Source: an uncultured Mesorhizobium sp.
Lineage (GTDB): Bacteria; Pseudomonadota; Alphaproteobacteria; Rhizobiales; Rhizobiaceae
Direction of reading: 5' to 3'
Length of the DNA: 5,478 nt
NCBI GenBank assembly: GCA_950071955.1
Contig: CATMOC010000293.1
Span: 1 to 5,478 of the forward strand
Shown here: piece by piece, positions 1-5,478 of the stretch
Numbering within the stretch: position 1 is the first letter of the stretch
How the letters are laid out: the number at the start of each line of letters is the position of its first letter
The notes under the pieces: model-generated
Told to the model about the DNA's origin: nothing
The model's input: only the letters and a program-made list of their open reading frames with translations
The model's database searches: none
Program-made: the position numbers and the translations under genes

Positions 1-2
1 AT

Positions 3-443
3 GTGTGCACGGTTGTGCGATTTATCGTAAATCGTGATCCTGGCGATTTTTCCCCGACCCGGCAGGGACAGTGCATCGGGGGCGTGCTCGATCAGCGGAT
101 GCACCCCGTCATCGACTCCCGCCGGCTCCAGCGCCACCCCGCCCGGCAGGGCGCTGACCTCGACCGGCTGGCGGATGCCGCAGGCGGCATCCTCCGGTTC
201 ACTGATCGGGGCAATCGTCTGATATTGCACGCCAAGGAGATCGAGCGCGGCAAGACAGGCCGCCAGCTCAGCCGTCCCCATGGCGATGCGGTCGGGTTTC
301 GGCGGCGTCTCTGGCGCCAGAGCTTGCCCGGCGGCGAGCGGCGCGTCGCGGCCCGGTTCATCGGCATCGGGCGTGCCGGCGCGGTCAGCAGGCCGGGCCT
401 GCGGTTTCAGGGAAGTCTCGGGCGGCACCTCGGGCCTCTCCAT
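3..443 (-). pseudogene. Extensin-like domain protein fragment
   Basis: This minus-strand reading frame is open from an ATG at 443-441 to the left window edge. Its middle (about 420 down to 117) reads like the start of a bacterial extensin-like C-terminal domain protein. A proline-rich linker ([12 protein letters not shown] and PETPPKPDR) is followed by a segment starting at 281 with [38 protein letters not shown] and GGVALEPAG. The two cysteines and the CGI-x-x-PVEV pattern are typical of the family, whose members are usually secreted or envelope proteins of unclear function. The signal peptide and true start are missing: beyond about 420 the frame only reads antisense to ilvD, and the ATG at 443 has no ribosome binding site. 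From 116 to 3 the frame stays open, but I cannot match it to the rest of the domain, so the 3' part may also be replaced or degraded. It could be called a partial CDS; I read it as a remnant. The family call is moderate, from memory of the domain pattern. Confidence 0.5.
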
Positions 444-705
444 CGGCCATGTCTCGCCGGAGGCGGCGAGCGGCGGCGCGATCGGGCTCGTGCGCGAGGG
501 CGACATGATCGAGATCGACATCCCCAACCGGACGATCACGCTCATGGTCGACGATGCGGAACTCGGCCGCCGCCGCGTCGAGCAGGATGCGAAGGGCTGG
601 AAGCCGGAAGCGCCGCGCAAGCGCAACGTCACCACGGCTTTGAAGGCCTATGCCGCGTTTGCGGCAAGCGCGGACAGGGGCGCGGTGCGGATTCTGCCGG
701 AGTGA
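418..705 (+). pseudogene. ilvD: ilvD 3' remnant (dihydroxy-acid dehydratase C-terminus)
   Basis: The last ~95 codons of a dihydroxy-acid dehydratase, the Fe-S enzyme that converts 2,3-dihydroxy-isovalerate and its methyl homologue to 2-keto acids in valine, leucine and isoleucine synthesis. The match begins at [17 protein letters not shown], the final part of the family's GRFSGGTSG motif. It continues through [13 protein letters not shown] and ends with the characteristic tail [15 protein letters not shown] and a TGA at 703-705. Intact family members are roughly 560-620 residues, so about 85% is absent, including the cysteine motifs that hold the cluster. The fragment cannot be an active enzyme. 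Upstream of 418 the frame stays open to an ATG at 280, but those residues do not resemble IlvD; they are antisense to the extensin-like fragment. The reading frame itself shows no stops or frameshifts, so the break is recent or is an assembly artefact. The family call is very secure. Confidence 0.88.
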
Positions 706-736
706 CGTGAGGCTTCAAGTCGAGGGCGGCGGTGCA

Positions 737-765
737 TTGCCGGCGCCTCTCCTGCGACCTAGAAT
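737..765 (+). promoter_or_regulatory. Sigma-70-type promoter of the small gene at 790
   Basis: TTGCCG at 737-742 and TAGAAT at 760-765 are separated by exactly 17 bases. Transcription would start near 772, giving a leader of about 18 bases that contains the strong GGAGGA ribosome binding site at 778-783. This suggests the downstream gene is transcribed independently of the ilvD remnant. The call rests on hexamer match and spacing only. Confidence 0.5.
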
Positions 766-789
766 TTCTTCCCGAACGGAGGAAGCGGC

Positions 790-1083
790 ATGGACGACAC
801 GACTGGCTGGCGGCACATGAACAGCGCGCCGAGGGACGGCAGCCGCATCCTCGTCACCGTCCGGGACTCCGAGCAAGGGCCGGCGCAGGTGGACGTGGCG
901 CACTGGGCGCGCGCCGACCAGTTCGGCATGGAGGGCTGGCGCTCGGCTGATTCCCATCCCGGCCAGATCATCGGTTATGCCGAACCCGAACTCAAATGCT
1001 GGATGCCGCTGCCATCGGCGGGCGCCTCGCCGCGTCCGAGCCCGTGGGAAGAGGGCGAGGAACTCTTCGGCTCCGGTATCTGA
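790..1083 (+). CDS. Small conserved hypothetical protein (W-x-x-M-N-S-A-P-R-D-G type)
   Basis: A 97-residue soluble protein without signal peptide or membrane segment; I cannot assign a function. It starts with W-R-H-M-N-S-A-P-R-D-G-S-R-I-L-V (residues 7-22), a pattern (W-x-x-[I/M]-x-[S/T]-A-P-[K/R]-D-G) common to short proteins in rhizobial genomes and to phage-linked small domains of the DUF551 kind. A second Trp-rich part follows, with V-A-H-W near residue 36-39, G-W-R-S-A-D, and ends in CWMPLP. After this expected end point come about 21 extra residues (PRPSPWEEGEE), which may be a low-complexity read-through extension. The ATG at 790 is well supported by GGAGGA at 778-783 with 6-base spacing and by a promoter at 737-765. 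It converges on the DUF3445 gene with only 18 bases between their stops. It is likely a real gene, but the role is unknown and the DUF551 relation is only a resemblance. Confidence 0.7.
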   Translation: MDDTTGWRHMNSAPRDGSRILVTVRDSEQGPAQVDVAHWARADQFGMEGWRSADSHPGQIIGYAEPELKCWMPLPSAGASPRPSPWEEGEELFGSGI

Positions 1084-1101
1084 ACCCGGAAGCCTGCGGC
1101 G

Positions 1102-2034
1102 TCAGCCCGCGGCGACCGGCTCTCCCGCCTTCCTTTCCAGCGCCGCCACGAGCCTGTCGCGGTCGGCCGTCAGGCCTTTGTAATCGAGCTGGCGTTCGTC
1201 CAGCGAGGCCAGTTGCGCGGCGAAGGAACGCGCGAGCGAAGCGCGCTCGGGATGGCGGTCCAGCACCGGCATGGGATCCAGGAAGATCCTGATCGTGAAC
1301 AGGATGTCTCCCGAAACCGGCAGCTTGCGCAGCGTCTGGCGCTCGACCCGCACGAAGGCATTTTGGGCCGGCGCGTCTCCGAATCGCGGGGTGCGCGAAG
1401 CCGCCCGCTCGTCGAGCGCCTGCGAGGACATCGGCTTGTGGAGTTCCGCGTCGGTCTGGAGCGACCAGTTGAGGCGCTCGACCGGCCGGTCGAGCCGCAG
1501 ATTGTCGAACATGCGGGCGATCAGATCGGCGTTGCGGGTGCCGGCCCCGAAGCCCGGAACCGGCGCATGGATTTCGTGCATCGGCTTGCCGAATTTTTCG
1601 GCGAGCGACCAGGAGGACGGAAAGCAGAGCGAGGCGGCGGCCAGCCGCCAGCCCTCCTCGCCGCGCCGCATCAGGACGAGATCCTCCTGCACGAGCAGGG
1701 AGGCGGCGAGCAGGCGAGGGTGATCTTCCGAAGCCACCGCATCCAGCGCGGCGAGCGCGGCTTCCCACTGCCTCGTTCCGGGAAATACCGCGGGAAACCC
1801 GTCGACCAGATGCTCCCGGACCAGGCCCAGCACCTCCGCCTGCGCCGCCTCCGTCTCCGGCTCGGCCCGGAACACCGCCTCGACGTCCTTGGCGATCAGG
1901 CGCCGCTTTTCGACCAGGTAGGCTTCATAGTGGTCGTCGATCTCCAGCCAGGTCGCAATGTCGAGCGGCCTCAGTCCGATGGTGAAAGGCGTCGAGGAGC
2001 CGTCATAGGGCGTGTGGGTGGGGGGTGTTCTCAC
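1102..2034 (-). CDS. DUF3445 / heme-dependent oxidative N-demethylase alpha-like protein
   Basis: A 310-residue member of the DUF3445 family (PF11927). Its characterised relative is the alpha subunit of a heme-dependent oxidative N-demethylase, which binds heme in a PAS-like fold and demethylates dimethylamine with release of formaldehyde. Family features visible here are the N-terminal HTPYDGSSTPFTIGLRPLD (residues 7-25), VQEDLVLMR (115-123), LCFPSSWSLAEKFGKP (136-151), IHAPVP (155-160), LNWSLQ (188-193) and RVERQTLRKLP followed by SGDILFTIRIFLDP (229-254). Length is normal and the frame is unbroken. The only start that keeps the conserved N-terminus is GTG at 2034-2032, which overlaps the toxin stop (GTGA). 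There is no Shine-Dalgarno within normal distance, so translation is probably coupled to the toxin. No gene for other subunits of the characterised enzyme is in the window, so the substrate of this stand-alone homologue cannot be given. Family assignment is strong; enzymatic activity is inference. Confidence 0.85.
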   Translation of the reverse strand: MRTPPTHTPYDGSSTPFTIGLRPLDIATWLEIDDHYEAYLVEKRRLIAKDVEAVFRAEPETEAAQAEVLGLVREHLVDGFPAVFPGTRQWEAALAALDAVASEDHPRLLAASLLVQEDLVLMRRGEEGWRLAAASLCFPSSWSLAEKFGKPMHEIHAPVPGFGAGTRNADLIARMFDNLRLDRPVERLNWSLQTDAELHKPMSSQALDERAASRTPRFGDAPAQNAFVRVERQTLRKLPVSGDILFTIRIFLDPMPVLDRHPERASLARSFAAQLASLDERQLDYKGLTADRDRLVAALERKAGEPVAAG

Positions 2035-2315
2035 CAGAATTCGGGTGCCTTTCGCCTAGTATGCCAGACCCGGAGGATTTCGATTCCGGCCGGTCCGGTG
2101 CGATACGGTATGATATAGGGAAGACCCGGAACGGACCATTCCCTCACGCCTGTGCGAGGGAGCGGGCGACCGATGTCGGGCTTGCGGGAGAGAAGCTCGA
2201 AGGACTTCGCCAGGCGACTTGCGACGGATGCCGCAGCGGCGGGATCGTCACGACGGATGAAGGATTCGATTTCCGCCAGATCGCGAACGGCTCGCGGAAG
2301 AAGCCGCCAGTTCAT
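2031..2315 (-). CDS. RelE/ParE-superfamily toxin
   Basis: A 94-residue toxin of a type II toxin-antitoxin pair. The pattern is that of the ParE/RelE fold: an N-terminal strand WRLLPRAVRDLAEIESFI (residues 3-20), a helix rich in Ala (25-40), the helix end LLSRKPDIGRPLPRTGVREW (41-60), then the strands PYIIPYRTG (66-74) and IEILRVWHTRRKAPEF (78-93). In this family, ParE members poison DNA gyrase and RelE members cut mRNA on the ribosome. The ILRVWHTRR ending and the paired antitoxin type favour ParE, but the target cannot be decided from sequence. The ATG at 2315-2313 overlaps the antitoxin stop by 4 bases (ATGA) and has no clear ribosome binding site, so it should be made by translational coupling. 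Its stop overlaps the GTG start of the DUF3445 gene. The protein looks full length and intact. Confidence 0.9.
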   Translation of the reverse strand: MNWRLLPRAVRDLAEIESFIRRDDPAAAASVASRLAKSFELLSRKPDIGRPLPRTGVREWSVPGLPYIIPYRTGPAGIEILRVWHTRRKAPEFW

Positions 2316-2605
2316 TGTTCGTCATGCGGCAGGATGTCCGGCTCCGGAGCAGGCAGCGGTTCTCCGGTCCCCCATGAGCGAAGCCAGGCCTCGACGGCCG
2401 TGCCGGACACGAAGACGCCTTTGTCGGCTTCGCGGACTGCCTCGTCAATCGCGTCGAGATATTGCCGGCGCTCCTCCAAGTAGGACGCGACCGCTTCCTT
2501 GACGACGAAGGAACGCGAGCGCTTCGTCAGCCGCGCAAGGTCGTCGACCTGCTGGCGGAGGTCGTCGGGAAGCCGAACCGAGACGAGGCTGGAGCTATCG
2601 GCCAT
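2312..2605 (-). CDS. Ribbon-helix-helix (CopG/ParD-like) antitoxin
   Basis: A 97-residue antitoxin that should neutralise the toxin encoded next to it and repress their shared promoter. Residues 7-12 (LVSVRL) form the DNA-binding beta-ribbon strand. The first helix follows (PDDLRQQVDDLARLTKR, 13-29), then the second (RSRSFVVKEAVASYLEERRQ, 29-48), the classic ribbon-helix-helix order for a dimeric repressor. The C-terminal part contains DKGVFVSGTAVEAWLRSWGT (61-80), the G-x-x-x-S-x-x-x-V-x-x-W-L-x-S-W-G pattern common in antitoxins of RelE/ParE toxins and expected to wrap the toxin. The ATG at 2605-2603 lies about 23 bases downstream of the inferred transcription start, with a weak AAAGG about 8 bases upstream. 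It is the first gene of the minus-strand cluster and is separated from the pepF stop by 75 bases holding a promoter and two palindromes. Confidence 0.9.
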   Translation of the reverse strand: MADSSSLVSVRLPDDLRQQVDDLARLTKRSRSFVVKEAVASYLEERRQYLDAIDEAVREADKGVFVSGTAVEAWLRSWGTGEPLPAPEPDILPHDEQ

Positions 2606-2615
2606 TCGATCGCCT

Positions 2616-2638
2616 TTGTATTACAATCGATGACATCG
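2616..2638. promoter_or_regulatory. Candidate antitoxin operator: two tandem 11-bp palindromes
   Basis: TTGTATTACAA (2616-2626) and CGATGACATCG (2628-2638) are each perfect palindromes with 5-bp arms around one central base. They are separated by a single base, with centres 12 bp apart, about one helical turn. The second overlaps the -10 box of the toxin-antitoxin promoter and the first lies just downstream of the expected start point. Ribbon-helix-helix antitoxins typically bind such tandem short dyads co-operatively, so autorepression is the natural reading. The arms of the two palindromes differ in sequence, so both may not be sites for the same dimer. Confidence 0.5.
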
Positions 2639-2663
2639 TAATCGCGGGCATACCTGCGGTCAA
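2635..2663 (-). promoter_or_regulatory. Sigma-70-type promoter of the toxin-antitoxin/DUF3445 cluster
   Basis: On the minus strand, TTGACC (2663-2658) and TACGAT (2640-2635) are separated by exactly 17 bases. The start point would fall near 2628, leaving a leader of about 23 bases before the antitoxin ATG. This promoter lies in the short gap after pepF, so the cluster need not depend on pepF transcription. No terminator hairpin with a T-run is visible between pepF and this promoter, so some read-through remains possible. Confidence 0.55.
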
Positions 2664-2680
2664 CGTCAACCCGAACCGCT

Positions 2681-4543
2681 CTACCCCTCCATCCCCTCCA
2701 GTTCGTCGATCAGCCCTTCGATCACCGAAAGTCCTCTGGCCCAGAAGCCGGGGTCGGAGGCATCCAGGCCGAAGGGGGCCAGCAGCTGCGAATGGTGTTT
2801 GGTGCCGCCGGCCCGCAGCATGTCGAAATACTTCTCCTGAAAGCCCTTCTCGGCGTTCTGGTAGACCGCGTAGAGCGAGTTCACCAGACAATCCCCGAAG
2901 GCATAGGCGTAGACGTAGAAGGGCGAGTGCACGAAATGCGGGATATAGGCCCAGAAGGTCTCGTATCCCGGCATGTAGTCGAACACCGGCCCGAGGCTTT
3001 CGGCCTGCACCGACATCCAGAGGGCGTTGATGTCCTCCGGCGTCAGTTCGCCGCCGCGGCGCGCCTCGTGCAGCTTGCACTCGAAATCGTAGAAGGCGAT
3101 CTGGCGCACCACCGTGTTGATCATGTCCTCGACCTTCTGGGCGAGCATCGCCTTGCGCTCGCGGCGGTCACGCGTCCGTTCGAGCAGCGAGCGGAAGGTG
3201 AGCATCTCTCCGAAGACGGAAGCCGTCTCGGCCAGCGTCAGCGGCGTCGATGCCATCAGGGGGCCCTGCTTGCCCGCAAGCACCTGGTGAACGCCATGGC
3301 CCAGTTCGTGGGCGAGCGTCATGACGTCGCGCGGCTTGCCCATGTAGTTGAGCAGCACGTAGGGATGCACGGAAGGAACGGTGGGATGGGCGAAGGCGCC
3401 GGGCGCCTTGCCGGAGCGCACCGGCGCGTCGATCCAGTTGCGGTCGAAGAACTTTCCCGCGATCTCGGCCATCTCCGGCGCGAAGCCGCGATAGGCCGAC
3501 AGCACCGTTTCCCGCGCCTCCTCCCAGCCGATGATCGCCTGCGGCGTTTCTGGAAGCGGCGCGTTGCGGTCCCAGTGGTTCATCCGCTCCATGCCGAGCC
3601 AGCGCGCCTTCATCGCGTAGTAGCGGTGCGACAGGCGGGGATAGGCGTCCTTCACCGCGGCCGCGAGCGCGTCGACCACGGGCCTCTCGACCCGGTTGGC
3701 CAGATGGCGGGAATCGGCGATGTCGCCAAATCCGCGCCAGCGGTCGGAGATCTCCTTGTCCTTGGCCAGCGTGTTGGTGATCAGCGTGAAGATGCGCAGA
3801 TTGTCCTTGAACGTCTGCGCCAGGGCCTCGGAGGCGCGGCGCCGTCGATCGCCGTCGGAATCCTGCAGGAGGTTCAGCGTCGGCTCGAGCGAAAGCTCTT
3901 CCCCGTCCACGGTAAAGCGCAGGGCCGACATCGTCTCGTCGAAGAGGCGGTTCCAGGCGCCGCGTCCCGTGATCGACTTCTCGTGGAACAGCTGCTCGAC
4001 ACGGTCCTCGAGCTGGTAGGGCTTGTCCTTGCGCAGGTCCTCGACCCAGGGACGATAACGGCCGAATGCGGGATCGGCATCGAGTGCGGCGGCGATGCCG
4101 GCCTCCTCCACCTTGTTCAGCTCGAGACAAAAGAACAGGAGATGGGCGCTGGCGTCCGTCATCTTCTCCTGGATGTCGCCGTAGAGCTTGGCGCGTTTGG
4201 GATCGCCGGTGTCGCCGGCGTAGACGAGGCTGGCATAGGAAACGATACGCCCGATCAGTTCCTCGAGCGCCTCGTAGGAATGCATCATCGCGCCTAGCCC
4301 ACCGCCGTTCGGGTCTTTCGTCGCCTCGGCGATCTTTCCTTTCCACTCGGTCTCGAAGGCGACCGCGTCGGACTGCGCGCGCGCGATGTCGCGCTGCAGT
4401 TCGGGCGCGTCCATCGCCGCATAGAGATCGCCAAGGTTCCACTCAGGCAGATCGCCCAGGCTCGATACCGGCGCGGCCGCGGCCGGCGCGCCGGAGGGCG
4501 CGTGCGTCGCGCCGGCGAGAAGGGATTCGATCTGAAATTTCAT
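2681..4543 (-). CDS. pepF: M3 family oligoendopeptidase F
   Basis: A 620-residue cytoplasmic zinc metallopeptidase of family M3, cutting short oligopeptides inside the cell as part of peptide turnover. The active site is HELGH at residues 412-416 (in MTLAHELGHGVHQ). Two His are zinc ligands and Glu413 is the catalytic base; Glu439 in LTLAETASVFGEML is the expected third ligand. Downstream, IPHFVHSPFYVYAYAFGD (534-551) is the conserved segment with His and Tyr residues that help bind substrate. The N-terminal part (about 30-200) matches the helical PepF N-terminal domain. An Ala/Pro-rich stretch (11-27) is probably disordered, and there is no signal peptide. Length is normal for the proteobacterial branch. 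The ATG at 4543-4541 is preceded by AAGGA at 4555-4551 with 7-base spacing. The gene is divergent from the response regulator and is followed by the toxin-antitoxin cluster on the same strand. Family assignment is very secure; no physiological peptide substrate can be named. Confidence 0.95.
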   Translation of the reverse strand: MKFQIESLLAGATHAPSGAPAAAAPVSSLGDLPEWNLGDLYAAMDAPELQRDIARAQSDAVAFETEWKGKIAEATKDPNGGGLGAMMHSYEALEELIGRIVSYASLVYAGDTGDPKRAKLYGDIQEKMTDASAHLLFFCLELNKVEEAGIAAALDADPAFGRYRPWVEDLRKDKPYQLEDRVEQLFHEKSITGRGAWNRLFDETMSALRFTVDGEELSLEPTLNLLQDSDGDRRRRASEALAQTFKDNLRIFTLITNTLAKDKEISDRWRGFGDIADSRHLANRVERPVVDALAAAVKDAYPRLSHRYYAMKARWLGMERMNHWDRNAPLPETPQAIIGWEEARETVLSAYRGFAPEMAEIAGKFFDRNWIDAPVRSGKAPGAFAHPTVPSVHPYVLLNYMGKPRDVMTLAHELGHGVHQVLAGKQGPLMASTPLTLAETASVFGEMLTFRSLLERTRDRRERKAMLAQKVEDMINTVVRQIAFYDFECKLHEARRGGELTPEDINALWMSVQAESLGPVFDYMPGYETFWAYIPHFVHSPFYVYAYAFGDCLVNSLYAVYQNAEKGFQEKYFDMLRAGGTKHHSQLLAPFGLDASDPGFWARGLSVIEGLIDELEGMEG

Positions 4544-4692
4544 CGCTCGGTCCTTGCCCGCCTGGATGCCGCGGCCGGCGCGCGGAGCTGAAAGGGTTTG
4601 TTCACCGGCTTTCTTGAGGCCCTATTTAGACCCCCGTGCCATCATGATCCAGACAGCAATTTCGACCATTAGATCACCTGTGCGAAGGTTAA
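4544..4692. other. Divergent intergenic region between pepF and the response regulator
   Basis: This 149-bp gap must hold the start signals of both flanking genes. Its centre (about 4598-4680) is clearly less GC-rich than the genes, with CTATTTAG at 4622-4629 and ATCATGAT at 4641-4648. Ribosome binding sites are visible at both ends: AAGGA on the minus strand (4555-4551) and GAAGG on the plus strand (4684-4688). I could not find a convincing pair of promoter hexamers with normal spacing on either strand, so the promoters remain unassigned. Confidence 0.6.
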
Positions 4693-5478
4693 ATGTCGGG
4701 CCCAGTCCTCATCGTCGACGACGATCCCGTCCAGCGCCGGCTTCTCGAAGCGGCCGTGACGCGCGCCGGCCACGCGGCCGTCTGCGCGGACGGCGGCGCC
4801 GCCGCCCTGGAGAAGCTCGATGCCGCCCGCGAAAGCTTCGCGGTGGTCGTGCTCGACCTCGTCATGCCCGGCACGGATGGACTTGCCGTCCTCGAAGCCA
4901 TGCGCGAACGCGGGATCGGCACGCCGGTGATCGTGCAGACCGCGCAGGCGGGGATCGACACGGTCGTGGCGGCGATGCGCGCGGGCGCGTTCGACTTCGT
5001 CGTCAAGCCGGTCTCGCCGGAGCGTCTCCAGGCTTCCATCGCCAAGGCCATCAAGGTCGAGACGCATGACGCGGCCAGCCGCCGCACCCGGCCGGACAAG
5101 CAAAAGACGCTCACGATCGGGGACCTTGCCACCACCAGCCCAGCCATGGAGCGCGTGATCCGCCTCGCCCAGAAGGCGTCGTCGTCGAACATCCCGATCC
5201 TCATCGAAGGCGAATCGGGCGTCGGCAAGGAAGTCATCGCCCGCGCGATCCAGGGGTCGGGAAGCCGCAAGTCCAAACCGTTCGTCACCGTCAATTGCGG
5301 CGCCATCCCGGACAATCTCGTCGAGAGCATCCTGTTCGGCCACGAGAAGGGCTCCTTCACCGGCGCGACCGACAAGCACCAGGGCAAGTTCCTCGAGGCC
5401 AACCACGGCACGTTGTTCCTCGACGAGATCGGCGACCTGCCGCTCGATGTCCAGGTCAAGCTCCTGCGCGCGGTCCAG
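4693..5478 (+). CDS. Sigma-54-dependent NtrC-family response regulator (3' truncated by window)
   Basis: The first 262 codons of a two-component transcription activator that, when phosphorylated, should use ATP to open sigma-54 promoters. The receiver domain spans about residues 4-120, with the acidic pocket D9-D10-D11, phosphorylation site Asp55 (in [13 protein letters not shown]), Thr83 and Lys105 (FVVKP). After a charged linker (121-140), the AAA+ domain begins near 145. It has Walker A GESGVGKE (173-180), the sigma-54-contact loop as GSFTGA (220-225, usually GAFTGA) and Walker B LFLDE (241-245). The sequence ends at LLRAVQ, before the sensor motifs and any Fis-type DNA-binding domain. The ATG at 4693 starts directly before the first receiver strand, with GAAGG at 4684-4688 only 4 bases upstream, so initiation may be modest. 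Target genes and the partner kinase cannot be told from this window. It resembles a response regulator type common in rhizobia and Brucella. Confidence 0.93.
   Translation, partial: MSGPVLIVDDDPVQRRLLEAAVTRAGHAAVCADGGAAALEKLDAARESFAVVVLDLVMPGTDGLAVLEAMRERGIGTPVIVQTAQAGIDTVVAAMRAGAFDFVVKPVSPERLQASIAKAIKVETHDAASRRTRPDKQKTLTIGDLATTSPAMERVIRLAQKASSSNIPILIEGESGVGKEVIARAIQGSGSRKSKPFVTVNCGAIPDNLVESILFGHEKGSFTGATDKHQGKFLEANHGTLFLDEIGDLPLDVQVKLLRAVQ

Noticed and set aside
280..417. ATG at 280 as the start of a short ilvD-related gene
   Set aside because: The frame is open from here into the IlvD tail, but the first ~46 codons have no IlvD similarity, no ribosome binding site precedes it, and the DNA is explained by the opposite-strand extensin-like fragment.
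3..710. 235-codon plus-strand frame across the extensin/ilvD junction
   Set aside because: It is out of frame with the IlvD C-terminus and its Arg-rich translation resembles nothing; treated as a shadow.
1084..1120. Hairpin between the small gene and the DUF3445 gene as a two-way terminator
   Set aside because: GCCTGCGG can pair imperfectly with CCGCGGC with a bulge, but there is no T-run on either side and it reaches into the DUF3445 coding sequence.
1213..2118. 301-codon plus-strand frame over the DUF3445 gene
   Set aside because: Antisense to a well-supported gene, Arg/Gly-rich, no recognisable domain and no ribosome binding site.
2792..4297. Long plus-strand open frame (501 codons) inside pepF
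   Set aside because: It is antisense to the clear M3 peptidase. Its His/Arg/Gly-rich translation matches no family and arises from GC-rich codon bias on the opposite strand.
3168..4442. 424-codon minus-strand frame overlapping pepF in another frame
   Set aside because: Arg-rich, low-complexity translation typical of an alternative frame in GC-rich DNA; pepF in the correct frame has all expected motifs.
4626..4641. Possible sigma-54 promoter on the minus strand upstream of pepF
   Set aside because: TGGCACG matches the -24 box well, but the -12 position reads TCTAA and lacks the essential GC, so it is probably chance despite the sigma-54 activator next door.
4669..5406. Minus-strand frames of about 250 codons over the response regulator
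   Set aside because: Antisense to the receiver and AAA+ motifs; the plus-strand frame is clearly the gene although it lacks a stop in the window.

Overview
The window is GC-rich, with strong G/C preference at third codon positions. Its proteins most resemble those of Alphaproteobacteria, probably Hyphomicrobiales (rhizobia-like). The best pointers are the proteobacterial M3 oligoendopeptidase, the rhizobial-type NtrC-like response regulator, the DUF3445 protein and the C-terminus of the dihydroxy-acid dehydratase. This placement comes from family recognition by eye, not from a search.

Left part (1-1083). A minus-strand fragment resembling the N-terminal half of an extensin-like domain protein meets, at about 410-420, a plus-strand fragment holding only the last ~95 codons of ilvD. 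Both have lost their 5' parts at the same point. That is what a deletion between two divergent genes, or an assembly chimera, would leave. The first ~116 bases are unexplained and carry a perfect 7-bp-arm dyad. A small plus-strand gene of unknown function (790-1083) follows, with its own promoter and ribosome binding site.

Middle part (1102-2663, all minus strand). A promoter at 2635-2663 drives a compact cluster: a ribbon-helix-helix antitoxin, a RelE/ParE-type toxin and a DUF3445 (heme-dependent oxidative N-demethylase alpha-like) gene. Each neighbouring pair overlaps by 4 bases, so translation is probably coupled throughout. Two adjacent 11-bp palindromes lie over and just downstream of the -10 box and are a good candidate operator for the antitoxin. 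The DUF3445 gene has only a GTG start, inside the toxin stop, so it appears tied to the toxin-antitoxin module.

Right part (2681-5478). A complete M3-family oligoendopeptidase F gene lies on the minus strand. It is divergent, across a 149-bp intergenic region, from a sigma-54-dependent response regulator on the plus strand that runs off the right edge after 262 codons. The regulator has an intact receiver domain and the first half of its AAA+ domain.

I found no RNA genes, CRISPR array or insertion sequence. The most unusual points are the toxin-antitoxin/DUF3445 coupling with its tandem-palindrome promoter, and the broken-gene junction near 415. I see no convincing wholly new system.
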